DNA of 63,162 nucleotides from Streptomyces sp. STR69 (GCF_024519455.1 NZ_JALJRY010000006.1:349835-412996); one strand, 5' to 3'; positions 48,197 through 61,137 are shown, numbered from the stretch's first letter. The notes: generated by a model not told the origin, from the letters alone. Made by a program: numbers and translations.

Positions 48197-48395
48197 CGAG
48201 GGGGCGCGAACAGGGCTCACGGCGTCACCCTGTGCACGCTCCCTGCGCCGGGCACGCCCCGTATTTCGTGGCCCGACGGTCACCGAAAAGCCCTACGGCG
48301 TTGTCAGTGGCCCGGCGTACCCTGGAAATCACCAGGCCGCCCTTGTGGCGGGCGAGTCGTATCGAGGAGGACGAGCAAGGCCTACGAGCCGGCCC

Positions 48396-49451
<1,056 letters not shown>

Positions 49452-49463
49452 ATCAGCACGACC

Positions 49464-49961
49464 ATGTCGATCGACGTCAACAACGAGTCCGGAACCGAGG
49501 TCGACGAGCAGGCGATCCTCGACATCGCCCGCTACGCGCTCGCGCGGATGCGCATCCACCCGCTCTCCGAACTGTCGGTGATCGCCGTGGACGCCGACGC
49601 CATGGAGCAGCTCCACATCCAGTGGATGGACCTGCCCGGGCCGACCGATGTCATGTCCTTCCCGATGGACGAGCTGCGTCCGCCGAGCAAGGACGACGAG
49701 GAGCCTCCGCAGGGGCTCCTCGGTGACATCGTGCTGTGCCCGGAGGTCGCCACGAAGCAGGGGGCCGAGGCCGAGACGCAGCACACCATGGACGAGGAGC
49801 TCCAACTCCTCACCGTCCACGGTGTGTTGCACCTGCTCGGCTACGACCACGAGGAGCCCGACGAGAAGGCCGAGATGTTCGGTCTGCAGGCCGCCATCGT
49901 GGACGGCTGGCGCGCGGAGAAGGGCCACGACGGCCCCTCCCCGGCGCCGACGGTCTCCTAG
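49464..49961 (+). CDS. ybeY: rRNA maturation endoribonuclease YbeY
   Basis: 165 residues. [11 protein letters not shown] is the zinc-binding motif H-x3-H-x5-H of YbeY, preceded by the [11 protein letters not shown] segment. It acts in 16S rRNA 3' end maturation and ribosome quality control. In many bacteria phoH and ybeY form an operon, as here. The CNNM-family gene follows after 21 bases. Confidence 0.96.
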   Translation: MSIDVNNESGTEVDEQAILDIARYALARMRIHPLSELSVIAVDADAMEQLHIQWMDLPGPTDVMSFPMDELRPPSKDDEEPPQGLLGDIVLCPEVATKQGAEAETQHTMDEELQLLTVHGVLHLLGYDHEEPDEKAEMFGLQAAIVDGWRAEKGHDGPSPAPTVS

Positions 49962-49982
49962 GGCACCGGGGCACCACGTCTC

Positions 49983-51290
49983 ATGAGTCCTCAGATCGTC
50001 GTCGGCGCCATCGCCCTTGTCGTGGTCGCCTGGCTCGCCGCCTGCGCGGAGGCGGGCCTCGCGCGCGTCTCCAGCTTCCGCGCCGAGGAGGCCGTACGGT
50101 CCGGTCGGCGCGGCAGTGCCAAGCTCGCGCAGGTCGCAGCCGACCCGACCCGCTATCTCAATGTGGCGCTGCTGGTCAGGGTGGTCTGCGAGATGGCCGC
50201 CGCAGCGCTGGTCACCTACGAGTGTCTGCAGGAGATCCACGGGACCGCGCCCGCGCTGCTCGCCGCGATCGGCGTCATGGTGCTCGTGTCGTACGTCGCG
50301 GTGGGGGTGTCCCCGCGCACCATCGGGCGGCAGCATCCGCTGAACACGGCCACGGCGGCGGCGTACGTGCTGCTGCCGCTCGCGCGGATCATGGGCCCGA
50401 TCCCGTATCTGCTGATCCTCATCGGCAACGCGCTCACCCCCGGCAAGGGCTTCCGGCGCGGTCCGTTCGCGTCCGAGGCCGAGTTGCGGGCGCTGGTGGA
50501 CCTCGCCGAGAAGGAGTCGCTGATCGAGGACGAGGAGCGCCGGATGGTGCACTCGGTCTTCGAGTTGGGCGACACACTTGTCCGTGAGGTGATGGTGCCG
50601 AGGACCGATCTCGTCGTCATCGAGCGGTACAAGACGATCCGTCAGGCCCTCACCCTCGCGCTGCGCTCCGGTTTCTCGCGGATCCCGGTCACGGGGGAGA
50701 GCGAGGACGACATCGTCGGGATCGTGTATCTGAAGGACCTGGTCCGCAAGACCCACATCAGCCGGGACGCCGAGTCCGAGCTGGTCTCGACGGCCATGCG
50801 GCCCGCGAGCTTCGTGCCGGACACCAAGAACGCCGGTGACCTGCTGCGCGAGATGCAGCAGGAGCGCAATCACGTGGCCGTCGTCATCGACGAATACGGC
50901 GGCACGGCCGGCATCGTCACCATCGAGGACATCCTTGAGGAGATCGTCGGCGAGATCACCGACGAGTACGACCGTGAACTCCCGCCGGTGGAGGAGCTGG
51001 GCGACGACCGCTACCGGGTGACCGCCCGGCTGGACATCGGTGACCTGGGGGAGCTGTACGGCTTCGAGGCCTACGACGACGAGGACGTGGAGACGGTCGG
51101 CGGGCTGCTCGCGAAGGCGCTGGGCCGGGTTCCGATCGCCGGGGCGTCGTCGGTCGTGGAGCTGCCCGACGGACGCGAACTACGGCTGACGGCCGAGGCC
51201 TCGGCCGGTCGGCGGAACAAGATCGTGACGGTGCTGGTGGAGCCGGTGGGCCCGGGCGGCCCGCCGGAGGAGGAGACGAAGCCGGAGTGA
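49983..51290 (+). CDS. CNNM/CorC-type transport protein with CBS pair
   Basis: 435 residues. An N-terminal CNNM membrane domain with four helices is followed by two CBS domains (VPRTDLVVIERYKTIRQAL; RNHVAVVIDEYGGTAGIVTIEDILEEIVGEI) and a CorC_HlyC C-terminal domain (about 355-420). This family includes hemolysin-like and Mg/Co efflux proteins. It sits in the phoH-ybeY-era cluster, as in many genomes. The stop overlaps the next start. Confidence 0.91.
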   Translation: MSPQIVVGAIALVVVAWLAACAEAGLARVSSFRAEEAVRSGRRGSAKLAQVAADPTRYLNVALLVRVVCEMAAAALVTYECLQEIHGTAPALLAAIGVMVLVSYVAVGVSPRTIGRQHPLNTATAAAYVLLPLARIMGPIPYLLILIGNALTPGKGFRRGPFASEAELRALVDLAEKESLIEDEERRMVHSVFELGDTLVREVMVPRTDLVVIERYKTIRQALTLALRSGFSRIPVTGESEDDIVGIVYLKDLVRKTHISRDAESELVSTAMRPASFVPDTKNAGDLLREMQQERNHVAVVIDEYGGTAGIVTIEDILEEIVGEITDEYDRELPPVEELGDDRYRVTARLDIGDLGELYGFEAYDDEDVETVGGLLAKALGRVPIAGASSVVELPDGRELRLTAEASAGRRNKIVTVLVEPVGPGGPPEEETKPE

Positions 51291-51646
51291 GCCCCGAGGA
51301 ACTGCGCGCGTTCTGCCTGTCGTTCAACGCGACGGTGGAGGACTTCCCCTTCACTCCCGAGACGTCCGTCTTCAAGGTGCTCGGCAAGCTCTTCGCCCTG
51401 ACCCGGCTGGACGGCCGCCCTCTCACGGTCAACCTCAAGTGCGACCCGGAGGACGCGATCCGGCTCCGGGAGGAGTACGAGGGGCTGATCATCCCCGGGT
51501 ATCACATGAACAAGCGGCACTGGAACACGGTGACGGTGGACGGGGACCTTCCCGACCGGCTTCTCAGGGAGCTGATCGAGGACTCGTACGACCTGGTGGT
51601 GGCGGGGCTGCCGCGCGCGGAACGGCTCCGGCTCGACCGGCCCTGA
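51287..51646 (+). CDS. MmcQ/YjbR-family protein
   Basis: 119 residues of the MmcQ/YjbR DNA-binding-like fold (LRAFCLSFNATVEDFPFTP; NLKCDPEDAIRLREEYEGLIIPGYHMNKRHWNTV; LIEDSYDLVVAGLPR). Function is uncertain; it is often described as DNA-binding by structure. It starts with GTG overlapping the CNNM gene (GTGA) and so is co-translated. Confidence 0.88.
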   Translation: MSPEELRAFCLSFNATVEDFPFTPETSVFKVLGKLFALTRLDGRPLTVNLKCDPEDAIRLREEYEGLIIPGYHMNKRHWNTVTVDGDLPDRLLRELIEDSYDLVVAGLPRAERLRLDRP

Positions 51647-51682
51647 GAGACATGCGGGACGGGTCCTTCGTATGCTCTGGTC

Positions 51683-52036
51683 ATGACCGAGAGCAGCGCG
51701 CTTGACCCCGAGGACCGTAAGATCGTCACCCTGGCCCGTTCGGCCCGGGCCCGCAATGGTGTGCCCGAGGGTGCCGCTGTGCGGGACGAGACCGGGCGGA
51801 CGTATGTCGCCGGGACGGTCGCCCTTGAGTCGCTGAAGCTGAGCGCGCTGCAGACGGCGGTGGCGATGGCGGTGGCGTCCGGGGCGAAGTCCTTGGAGGC
51901 GGCGGCGGTGGTGACGGAAGCGGAGTCCGCGTCCGTCGAGGACCGTGCGGCCGTACGGGATCTGGGTGGGCCGGATACGCCCGTGCTGGTGGCCGCGCCG
52001 GACGGGGTGGTGCGGCAGACGGTGACCGCCGGCTGA
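51683..52036 (+). CDS. Cytidine-deaminase-like protein without catalytic residues
   Basis: 117 residues that follow the cytidine deaminase fold (GAAVRDETGRTYVAGTVALE, then LKLSALQTAVAMAVASGA). In active enzymes the second block is TICAERTAIFKAV; here C-A-E is S54-A55-L56, and the later P-C-x-x-C pair is also lost (VLVAAPDGVVRQTV). Zinc cannot be bound in the usual way, so it is not a working deaminase. The position, after phoH-ybeY and before era, equals that of cdd in Bacillus, which suggests a retained pseudoenzyme. The length is normal and the frame intact. Confidence 0.8.
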   Translation: MTESSALDPEDRKIVTLARSARARNGVPEGAAVRDETGRTYVAGTVALESLKLSALQTAVAMAVASGAKSLEAAAVVTEAESASVEDRAAVRDLGGPDTPVLVAAPDGVVRQTVTAG

Positions 52037-52124
52037 GGCACTCCCGGCCCACCGACCGGAACCCTGTCCGGAATTAGCCCGTCCAGATTTCGCCCTTGCT
52101 CTCCCCCCGTCTCCCGCGCATCAA

Positions 52125-52139
52125 TGGAACCGTAAGTTC
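52125..52139. promoter_or_regulatory. Palindrome before the WxL-like cassette
   Basis: GGAACCGTAAGTTCC is an inverted repeat (GGAAC-N5-GTTCC) about 120 bases before the first gene, closely followed by GACGG-A-CCGTC. Either could be an operator; no regulator is linked. Confidence 0.35.
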
Positions 52140-52258
52140 CGACGGACCGTCAGATTCTGCTCGCGTGGCGCACCGCACCGTGTCCGTGAGTGGGGCTGAG
52201 GTGTTTCTCCCGTCCATCCCCACATGGCATTCCCAGACTCGGGAAGGGAACCGGATCC

Positions 52259-52744
52259 ATGAAAGGCAAGCTGAGAAGCAAGCGAATCGGAACGGGTGCG
52301 GCACTGGTGATGGGGGTCCTCGCGGCCACCTCACTGGCGTTCGCGCCCAGCGCGCTCGCCGTCACTCCCCAGACGGCGACGATCACCGCGAGCTGCGGCA
52401 TCTTCGGCGGCGGTGCGGCCACCATCACGGCCACGCAGGACGGGACGGCGGCCACGGTCACCGTCAACTCGTCCATCACCGCTCCGCTGGCCCTGGCGCA
52501 GGACTCGATCGCCTCCACCTTCACGTTCGTGAACGCGAGCGGTGGCACGACCGTCTTCAGCGGGACCGTGAACCCGGCCATGGCGACCGGCGACGCCGTC
52601 ACCGTCGGTCCGCTCAGTGGCACCGTCGCCTCCGGTGACAGCCTGGAGGCGTACGGCGGCTCGCTGCAGATGACCATCTTCGGTATCGCCGTGACCTGCA
52701 CGGCCACCGGAGCGCAGTCACCGGGTCCGTTCGTGTTCGACTGA
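52259..52744 (+). CDS. Small secreted protein of the WxL-like cassette
   Basis: 161 residues. A signal peptide (KGKLRSKRIGTG, then AALVMGVLAATSLAFA, cut near PSALA) leads to a Thr/Ala/Gly-rich beta-type domain with two Cys (ITASCGIF and VTCTATG) that could form one disulfide. No family is recognised. It starts at ATG 52259 behind a GGGAAGGGA site. It is the first of three genes for exported proteins and ends before a strong terminator-like hairpin. Confidence 0.7.
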   Translation: MKGKLRSKRIGTGAALVMGVLAATSLAFAPSALAVTPQTATITASCGIFGGGAATITATQDGTAATVTVNSSITAPLALAQDSIASTFTFVNASGGTTVFSGTVNPAMATGDAVTVGPLSGTVASGDSLEAYGGSLQMTIFGIAVTCTATGAQSPGPFVFD

Positions 52745-52770
52745 GAATTCCCCCCACGGGCTCAACTGGG

Positions 52771-52822
52771 CCGTCAGTTCCCGCCGTTGAGCGCGAACTG
52801 ACGGTCCATCAGTTTATTTTCC
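52771..52822 (+). terminator. Intrinsic terminator between the first two cassette genes
   Basis: CCGTCAGTTC (52771-52780) pairs perfectly with GAACTGACGG (52795-52804), followed by TTTATTTT at 52814-52821. It would limit expression of the second and third genes, so they may have their own promoter or lower dose. Confidence 0.72.
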
Positions 52823-52917
52823 CGTGTCCATTGACTTCTCGCGCGATCCCCACATCAATGCCCCCTGTGGGCGCAGACGAGCCGCTGCGCCCACCGTCCT
52901 CAGGAGGGGGCACAGCC

Positions 52918-54234
52918 ATGGCTACGACATCCCGAAGACGCCGATGGGCGTCGTTGCTCGGGGTGACCGCGCTCGCGGTCGCCACGGGCGGTGCGCTGGC
53001 CTGTCCGGCCGGCGCGTCGACGAACGTGGACTTCGCCACGCACTGCATCCCGCCGGCGGTCGCGGGCATCCCGCCGATCGACGGCACCACGACCGCCGCG
53101 ATCACGGTGGACAACACCGCGCCCAAGGTCGGCGACACGGTCACCGTGACGTACACGGTGGTCAAGCCGGCCGCCAGCAACCCGACCGCGCTCGCCCTGC
53201 CGGCCGACATCATGACGCCCACCGGGAAGGTCATCCTCGGCGGTGCCCAGTCCGGCAGCTTCACGGTCGCCGGGCCCAAGAAGAACGACCCGGTGCCGGG
53301 CAACGGCGCCTTCCCGTCGTTCTCCATGACCGGCACCTTCACGGTCACCACTCCGGGCGCGATCACCCTCTCGCCCGGCGACTACAACATCCACACCAGC
53401 TACATCCTGGAGCTGGACACCCCCTGCACGGTGACGAACCCGCCGGCCCCGGTCTCCGAGACCGTCACGGCGACCGCCACTGTTCCGGTCAACACCCGTG
53501 CCATCAGCCTGGGTTCGGCCTCCGGCAACGCCGGTGACAGTGTCACCGTCACCGGCAGCAACTTCACTCCGGGTGCCACCGTGACCCTGGCCGGGCGGTC
53601 CGGGAGCGCCCAGACCGCGGACACGGCGACCGTCACGGCCACCAGCGCCGGCACCATCAGCGGCTCGCTCACGGTCAACGACAAGACGACGACCGGGATC
53701 GTGGCGTACGAGGGCAGTGCGTGGAGTGCCGATCTGGGTGCCGGTCCGGCCGCCTATGTCGTCAACGACACCACGCCCGTTCCGCCGGGGAGTCAGAAGC
53801 TGACGACCACCGTCAAGGCGGGCAGTCTGTCGATGTCGCAGGCAGGGGACGCCGTGGGCCTCTCCGCCGTCGACTTCGGCAAGGGCGGTGCCTCCACGGG
53901 CGCCCTCAACACGGTGACGGTCCAGGACTTCCGCGGCGGACCCGCGGGCTGGTCCCTGACCGGCAAGGTCACCGACTTCACCGGTCCCGGCGCCAAGATC
54001 GATGCCGGGGCGCTGAGTTGGACTCCCGCCTGCGCCACCAAGGCGGGCAGCCCGAGCACGTGTGTCGCCGGTTCGGCGGGCACGGTGGGCTCTTCGGGGG
54101 CGACGCTCGCCTCCACGCCCGACGGTACGGTCACCGGCGGCGAGTTCACCGCCGACGCCGGACTCTCCCTGAACGTACCGGCGTTCACGCCTCCGGGCTC
54201 GTACTCCGGCGTTCTGACGCTCACGCTCACCTGA
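52918..54234 (+). CDS. Secreted protein with C-terminal WxL-like domain
   Basis: 438 residues. A Sec signal peptide (TTSRRRRWASLLGVTALAVA...LACPAGAS) is followed by an N-terminal beta domain (about 40-190), an IPT/TIG-like domain (AISLGSASGNAGDSVTVTGSNFTPG, about 195-290) and a C-terminal domain (about 300-438). The latter has VTVQDFRGGPAGWSLTGKV with W345-S-L347 and ends YSGVLTLTLT. This matches the WxL domain layout of Firmicutes, where the domain binds peptidoglycan; the second WxL copy reads LTLTLT. AGGAGGGGG precedes the ATG. Next to a DUF916-like gene, as in Firmicute WxL operons. The assignment is by motif recognition, not a search. Confidence 0.72.
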   Translation: MATTSRRRRWASLLGVTALAVATGGALACPAGASTNVDFATHCIPPAVAGIPPIDGTTTAAITVDNTAPKVGDTVTVTYTVVKPAASNPTALALPADIMTPTGKVILGGAQSGSFTVAGPKKNDPVPGNGAFPSFSMTGTFTVTTPGAITLSPGDYNIHTSYILELDTPCTVTNPPAPVSETVTATATVPVNTRAISLGSASGNAGDSVTVTGSNFTPGATVTLAGRSGSAQTADTATVTATSAGTISGSLTVNDKTTTGIVAYEGSAWSADLGAGPAAYVVNDTTPVPPGSQKLTTTVKAGSLSMSQAGDAVGLSAVDFGKGGASTGALNTVTVQDFRGGPAGWSLTGKVTDFTGPGAKIDAGALSWTPACATKAGSPSTCVAGSAGTVGSSGATLASTPDGTVTGGEFTADAGLSLNVPAFTPPGSYSGVLTLTLT

Positions 54235-54313
54235 CCGTCCGAACTCATCTCCGGTGGCCGGGCGCCCGCACCCGCCCGACCGCCGCACACCACGTCCGTG
54301 GGGGTCCGCACCC

Positions 54314-56899
<2,586 letters not shown>

Positions 56900-56965
56900 C
56901 GTCTCCAACGGTGTGGGGGCTCGTCAGAGGGTCACCGGCCTGGGTTTCCGGTTGCGCACGTACGT

Positions 56966-56997
56966 GTTTCGGTGACGTTTCATTGCGTCGGGGTTAC
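56966..56997. promoter_or_regulatory. GlnR-like boxes in the amtB/era gap
   Basis: GTTTC (56966-56970) and GTTTC (56977-56981) are 11 bases apart, and GTTAC (56993-56997) follows. These resemble GlnR half-sites (GTnAC-n6-GAAAC) on the strand of amtB, although the register is imperfect. GlnR controls amtB in Streptomyces. Confidence 0.45.
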
Positions 56998-57070
56998 CGA
57001 AAGCTCACCGTGTGAGGCTCCGGTGGACTGTTGTGCGGCGCGGGCCTGTGGATCAGGGACAATGGGCGCC

Positions 57071-58030
57071 ATGAGCGTTCGTACCCCGTCATCCAAGCCG
57101 TCTGACTCGTCGGAGGCTCCCCACCGCGCCGGCTTCGCCTGCTTCGTGGGCCGCCCCAACGCGGGCAAGTCCACCCTTACGAATGCTCTGGTCGGCCAGA
57201 AGGTGGCGATCACCGCCAACCAGCCGCAGACCACGCGGCACACGGTCCGCGGCATCGTGCACCGGCCGGACGCGCAGCTGATCCTGGTCGACACCCCTGG
57301 CCTGCACAAGCCGCGCACGCTGCTCGGCCAGCGGCTCAACGACATCGTCCGGACGACCTGGGCCGAGGTCGACATCATCGGCTTCTGTCTGCCGGCGAAC
57401 GAGAAGCTGGGCCCGGGCGACCGTTTCATCGCGAAGGAACTGGCGTCCATCAAGAAGACGCCGAAGATCGCGATCGTCACGAAGACCGACCTGGTCGACT
57501 CCAAGACCCTCGCCGAGCAGCTGATCGCCATCGACCAGCTCGGCAAGGAGCTGGGCTTCGAGTGGGCGGAGATCGTGCCGGTGTCGGCGGTCGCGGACCA
57601 GCAGGTGGATCTGCTCGCCGACCTCCTCATCCCGCTGCTCCCGGAGGGCCCTGCCCTCTACCCCGAGGGCGACCTCACCGACGAGCCCGAGCAGGTCATG
57701 ATCGCGGAACTGATCCGCGAGGCCGCGCTGGAAGGCGTCCGGGACGAGCTGCCCCACTCCATCGCCGTCGTCGTCGAGGAGATGCTGCCGCGCGAGGACC
57801 GCCCCGCCGACAAGCCCCTCCTCGACATCCACGCCTTCGTCTACATCGAGCGGCCGAGCCAGAAGGGCATCATCATCGGCCCGAAGGGCGCGCGGCTGAA
57901 GCAGGTCGGGATCAAGTCGCGTCAGCAGATCGAGGCGCTGCTCGGCACGCCGGTCTTCCTCGACCTGCATGTGAAGGTGGCGAAGGACTGGCAGCGGGAT
58001 CCTCGGCAGTTGCGCAAGCTCGGCTTCTAG
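57071..58030 (+). CDS. era: GTPase Era
   Basis: 319 residues. G-domain motifs GRPNAGKST, DTPGLHK and TKTD are followed by the KH domain with GIIIGPKGARLKQVG. It binds 16S rRNA and assists small-subunit assembly. ATG 57071 (MSVRTPSS) is likely, with ATG 57062 possible. GACAAT (57058-57063) just upstream could be the -10 of a leaderless transcript. Its stop overlaps the convergent regulator gene by four bases. Confidence 0.95.
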   Translation: MSVRTPSSKPSDSSEAPHRAGFACFVGRPNAGKSTLTNALVGQKVAITANQPQTTRHTVRGIVHRPDAQLILVDTPGLHKPRTLLGQRLNDIVRTTWAEVDIIGFCLPANEKLGPGDRFIAKELASIKKTPKIAIVTKTDLVDSKTLAEQLIAIDQLGKELGFEWAEIVPVSAVADQQVDLLADLLIPLLPEGPALYPEGDLTDEPEQVMIAELIREAALEGVRDELPHSIAVVVEEMLPREDRPADKPLLDIHAFVYIERPSQKGIIIGPKGARLKQVGIKSRQQIEALLGTPVFLDLHVKVAKDWQRDPRQLRKLGF

Positions 58031-58881
58031 GAAGCCGTTCCCTGCGGGCTCATGTCCTGCAGGCCCACCACGCGCAGGAGTTGGAGCCGTTCGTACGACT
58101 CCGTGCCGGGGCGGGCCGTGTGGATGATCAGCAGGTGGTGGGCGTCCTGGTTCAGGAGGATCTCGCAGTCCAACTCCAGGAGACCGACCAGCGGGTGAAG
58201 GAAGCGCTTCGTGGACCGGCGGCGTACCGCCACCTCGTGTTCCGCCCACAGTCGCGCGAACTCCTCGCTGGACGACCGCAGTTCGGCCACCAGCGCGGCC
58301 GGCTCGGGGTCGTCGGGGCGGGCCGCGGCCACCGCGCGCAGGTTCGCCACGTGAGAGCGCGCGTGCTCCGCCACGTCCTCCGGGGGGAACATCTCCCGTG
58401 CCGTCGGGTTCAGGAAGAAACGGCGGAGCAGGTTGCGGTCCCGGGGCGGCCGGGCGAGCGCGTCGCCCGACAGCGCCCGTGACATCGCGTTCTGCGCGAT
58501 CATCTCGCCGCAGTCGCTCGACACGTGCGCCGGGGTGTCGTGCAGCCGGTCCAGGACGAGGAGGAGGCCCGGCCGCAGGTGTGCGGTCCCGCCGCCCCGG
58601 CGCGGCGGCTCCTCGCCGGTCAGGTGGAAGAGGTGGTCGCGTTCGTCGTCCGTGAGCCGCAGTGCCCGCGCGAGCGCCGTGAGCATCTGGCGGGACGGGC
58701 GCGAACCCCGGGACTGTTCGAGGCGCGCGTAGTAGTCCACGGACATCCCGGCGAGCTGTGCCACCTCCTCGCGGCGCAGGCCAGGCGTACGGCGGCGGGC
58801 GCCGGCCGTGAGGCCCACGTCGGAGGGGTCCAGGCGGGCCCGGCCCCGGCGCAGGAAGTCGGCGAGTTCGGCTCGGTTCAC
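58027..58881 (-). CDS. XRE-type regulator with MmyB-like ligand domain
   Basis: 284 residues. The N-terminal helix-turn-helix (GLRREEVAQLAGMSVDYYARLEQ, about 33-55) is followed by an MmyB-like ligand domain (HVSSDCGEMIAQNAMSRAL, DAHHLLIIHTARPGTESYERL). The ligand is unknown; the MmyB type binds fatty acids or similar molecules. Start GTG 58881. It is divergent from an NAD-dependent epimerase that it may control. Confidence 0.9.
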   Translation of the reverse strand: MNRAELADFLRRGRARLDPSDVGLTAGARRRTPGLRREEVAQLAGMSVDYYARLEQSRGSRPSRQMLTALARALRLTDDERDHLFHLTGEEPPRRGGGTAHLRPGLLLVLDRLHDTPAHVSSDCGEMIAQNAMSRALSGDALARPPRDRNLLRRFFLNPTAREMFPPEDVAEHARSHVANLRAVAAARPDDPEPAALVAELRSSSEEFARLWAEHEVAVRRRSTKRFLHPLVGLLELDCEILLNQDAHHLLIIHTARPGTESYERLQLLRVVGLQDMSPQGTAS

Positions 58882-59004
58882 GCTTCCAGCGTGCGGCAGT
58901 CCGCCCGGCTTATCCAGGGACTGCCGGTCCCCTGATCGGAAGGTCTCTCCCGGTCGCGCCGGTCCCGTCCCAGGCTGGTGGCACCAGATCGTGAGGAGCA
59001 GATG

Positions 59005-59859
59005 ATGTTGACACTGGTGACAGGCGCGACGGGACAGGTCGGACGGCGCTTCGTACCGAGGCTGCTGGCACAGGCCGGGCCGGGCGAGCGCGTACGGGTC
59101 CTGGTCCGCGACGAGGCTCGCGGTGAACCCTTCGCCGAGCTGGGCGCCGAGGTCGTGCTCGGTGACCTGCGGGACGAGGACGCCCTCGGCAAGGCGGTCT
59201 CCGGCGCCGACGCGGTCGTGAACGTCGCCGCGTCCTTCCGCGGGGTCCCGGACGAGGAGGCCCGGGCCGTCAACCGGGACGCGGCGGTGGCCCTGGGCCG
59301 GGCAGCACTGGCCTCCGGCGTACGGCGCTTCGTACAGGTCAGCACGGGGCTCGTGTACGGCACCGGGCGGGGTCGCCCCATGACCGAGGAGGACGAGAGC
59401 CGTCCCGGCGGCGAGATGTGGGGCGCCTACCCCGACGCGAAGGCGGCGGCCGAACGGGAACTCCTCGCGCTCGACGACATGGACGTACGAGTGGCCCGAC
59501 TCCCCTTCGTATACGGCGAGGGTGACCCGCACCTCGCCAACTCCCTCCGCTTGGCGGCACATTGGGCCTCCAACCAGCGCCTGCACATGGGCCACCACGC
59601 GGACGTCGCCCAGGGCCTGCTCCGCGTCCTGCACGCCCCGGGAGTCGCCGGCCGCGTCTACAACATCGCCGACGACGCCCCGGTCACCGCGGTCGAACTC
59701 CACCTGCTGAACGGCGTGGAGATCCCCACCGACATGGACACCCGCACCGACCCGGACCCCTGGCTCGGCATCATGTCCACGGAACGCATCCGCCGGGAAC
59801 TGGGCTACCGCCCGCTGTACCCGACGGCGTGGTCGGCCCGGGACGCGGGCGCGCTCTGA
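59005..59859 (+). CDS. NAD-dependent epimerase/dehydratase family protein
   Basis: 284 residues of the extended short-chain dehydrogenase fold. The Rossmann motif GATGQVGRRF is at the N-terminus; STGLVYG and the YPDAKAA catalytic pair (Y-x3-K) follow, with RLPFVYGEG further on. It acts on a nucleotide sugar or similar substrate. GAGGAG precedes ATG 59005, with ATG 59002 in frame. It is divergent from the XRE regulator across 123 bases. Confidence 0.88.
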   Translation: MLTLVTGATGQVGRRFVPRLLAQAGPGERVRVLVRDEARGEPFAELGAEVVLGDLRDEDALGKAVSGADAVVNVAASFRGVPDEEARAVNRDAAVALGRAALASGVRRFVQVSTGLVYGTGRGRPMTEEDESRPGGEMWGAYPDAKAAAERELLALDDMDVRVARLPFVYGEGDPHLANSLRLAAHWASNQRLHMGHHADVAQGLLRVLHAPGVAGRVYNIADDAPVTAVELHLLNGVEIPTDMDTRTDPDPWLGIMSTERIRRELGYRPLYPTAWSARDAGAL

Positions 59860-59865
59860 CCCGGG

Positions 59866-61137
59866 TCAGTCCACCCCCCGGATCCGCCGCACCAGCAACG
59901 CCCCCGCCATCCCGATCACCGCCGACACCAGATACAGCACCCGGTACCCGCCCAGATACGTCACGATCGGTGCGGCGAGGGCGGGTGCCGCGACCTGGGG
60001 AAGGGCGTTGGCGACGTTGATGACGCCGAGGTCCTTGCCGCGGTCCAGGGCCTTCGGGAGGACGTCCGTCATCAGTGCGAAGTCGACCGAGGTGAAGACG
60101 CCGAAGCCGATGCCCAGGAGGGCCGCCGAGGTGATCGCGCCCGGCCAGGTCTGCCAGCCCGCGAGGACCGCCGTGGCGACCGCCATCAGGACGCCGGACC
60201 AGATCACGAACGGCTTGCGGCGGCCGACCCGGTCGGACCAGACCCCGCCGACCACCACCGTGGCCAGCAGCGTGAGGCCGTTCACGGCCGTCAGGATCAG
60301 GACCCCCTGGTCCGGGTCGTGGTAGTGCAGGCGGTCGCGCAGGTAATACAACAGATACAGCAGCACCAGCGCGTTGCTCAGGTTGATCAGGAAGCGGGTC
60401 AGCCATGCCCAGCCGAGGTCGGGGTAGCGGCGCGGGCTCAGCCAGAAGCCCTTGAAGAAGCCCGGCCAGGACCACAACGGCCGGTCCGCCGGGCGGAGTT
60501 GCAGATCCTTGTAGCGGAGCACGTACGGCAGTACGCCCACCGCCGTGAACACCGCGCACGCCACATAGCCCGCCCCGATGCCCCCGGCCGCCGTCGCCAG
60601 GCCCGTACCGCCGACCACGCCCAGGATCTGCGCGGCGCCCAACCAGCCGCCCACAGAACCGCGTTGGAGACGCGGGACACGGTCGGGGACGGCCGCGGTG
60701 ACCGCCGCGAAGGCCGCGTTCAGGGTGAGTTGGACCAGGCACCAGCCGGCCGCCATCGTCCACACCCCGCCCGCACCCGCGAGCAGCAGCAACGACAGCG
60801 CCCCGCCCGCCGACCCGGCCACGATCCACGGCGTACGACGGCCCCACCGCGACGTCGTACGGTCGGACAGCGCGCCGAAGAGCGGATTGGCGACCAGGGA
60901 CACCAGCGCGCCCGCGCCGGTCACCCACGCCAGCATCGTCTCCTTGGACATGCCGGTGCCCGGCGCGAAGTCCTTGGCCTGGGAGGCCAGCAGGATCTGC
61001 AGCGGGCCGTACCAGCCCACCCAGATCGCCCCGTTGGCCAGCGACAGCGCGGACGTCCAGCCCCGCCCGACCCGCTCGACGGGCTCGGCGAGGGCGCTCG
61101 ACGCGGAGACCGCGTCCGCCGCGTCGGCCGTCGTCAT
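59866..61137 (-). CDS. MFS transporter, probable sugar transporter
   Basis: 423 residues, twelve predicted helices. It has the WGRRTPWIVAG and GRRKPFVIWSG loops (helices 2-3 and 8-9) of the major facilitator family, GPH-like in appearance. ATG 61137 overlaps the stop of the glycosidase gene (ATGA), so it is the second gene of an operon and likely imports the glycoside or sugar cleaved by that enzyme. The substrate is inferred. Confidence 0.87.
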   Translation of the reverse strand: MTTADAADAVSASSALAEPVERVGRGWTSALSLANGAIWVGWYGPLQILLASQAKDFAPGTGMSKETMLAWVTGAGALVSLVANPLFGALSDRTTSRWGRRTPWIVAGSAGGALSLLLLAGAGGVWTMAAGWCLVQLTLNAAFAAVTAAVPDRVPRLQRGSVGGWLGAAQILGVVGGTGLATAAGGIGAGYVACAVFTAVGVLPYVLRYKDLQLRPADRPLWSWPGFFKGFWLSPRRYPDLGWAWLTRFLINLSNALVLLYLLYYLRDRLHYHDPDQGVLILTAVNGLTLLATVVVGGVWSDRVGRRKPFVIWSGVLMAVATAVLAGWQTWPGAITSAALLGIGFGVFTSVDFALMTDVLPKALDRGKDLGVINVANALPQVAAPALAAPIVTYLGGYRVLYLVSAVIGMAGALLVRRIRGVD

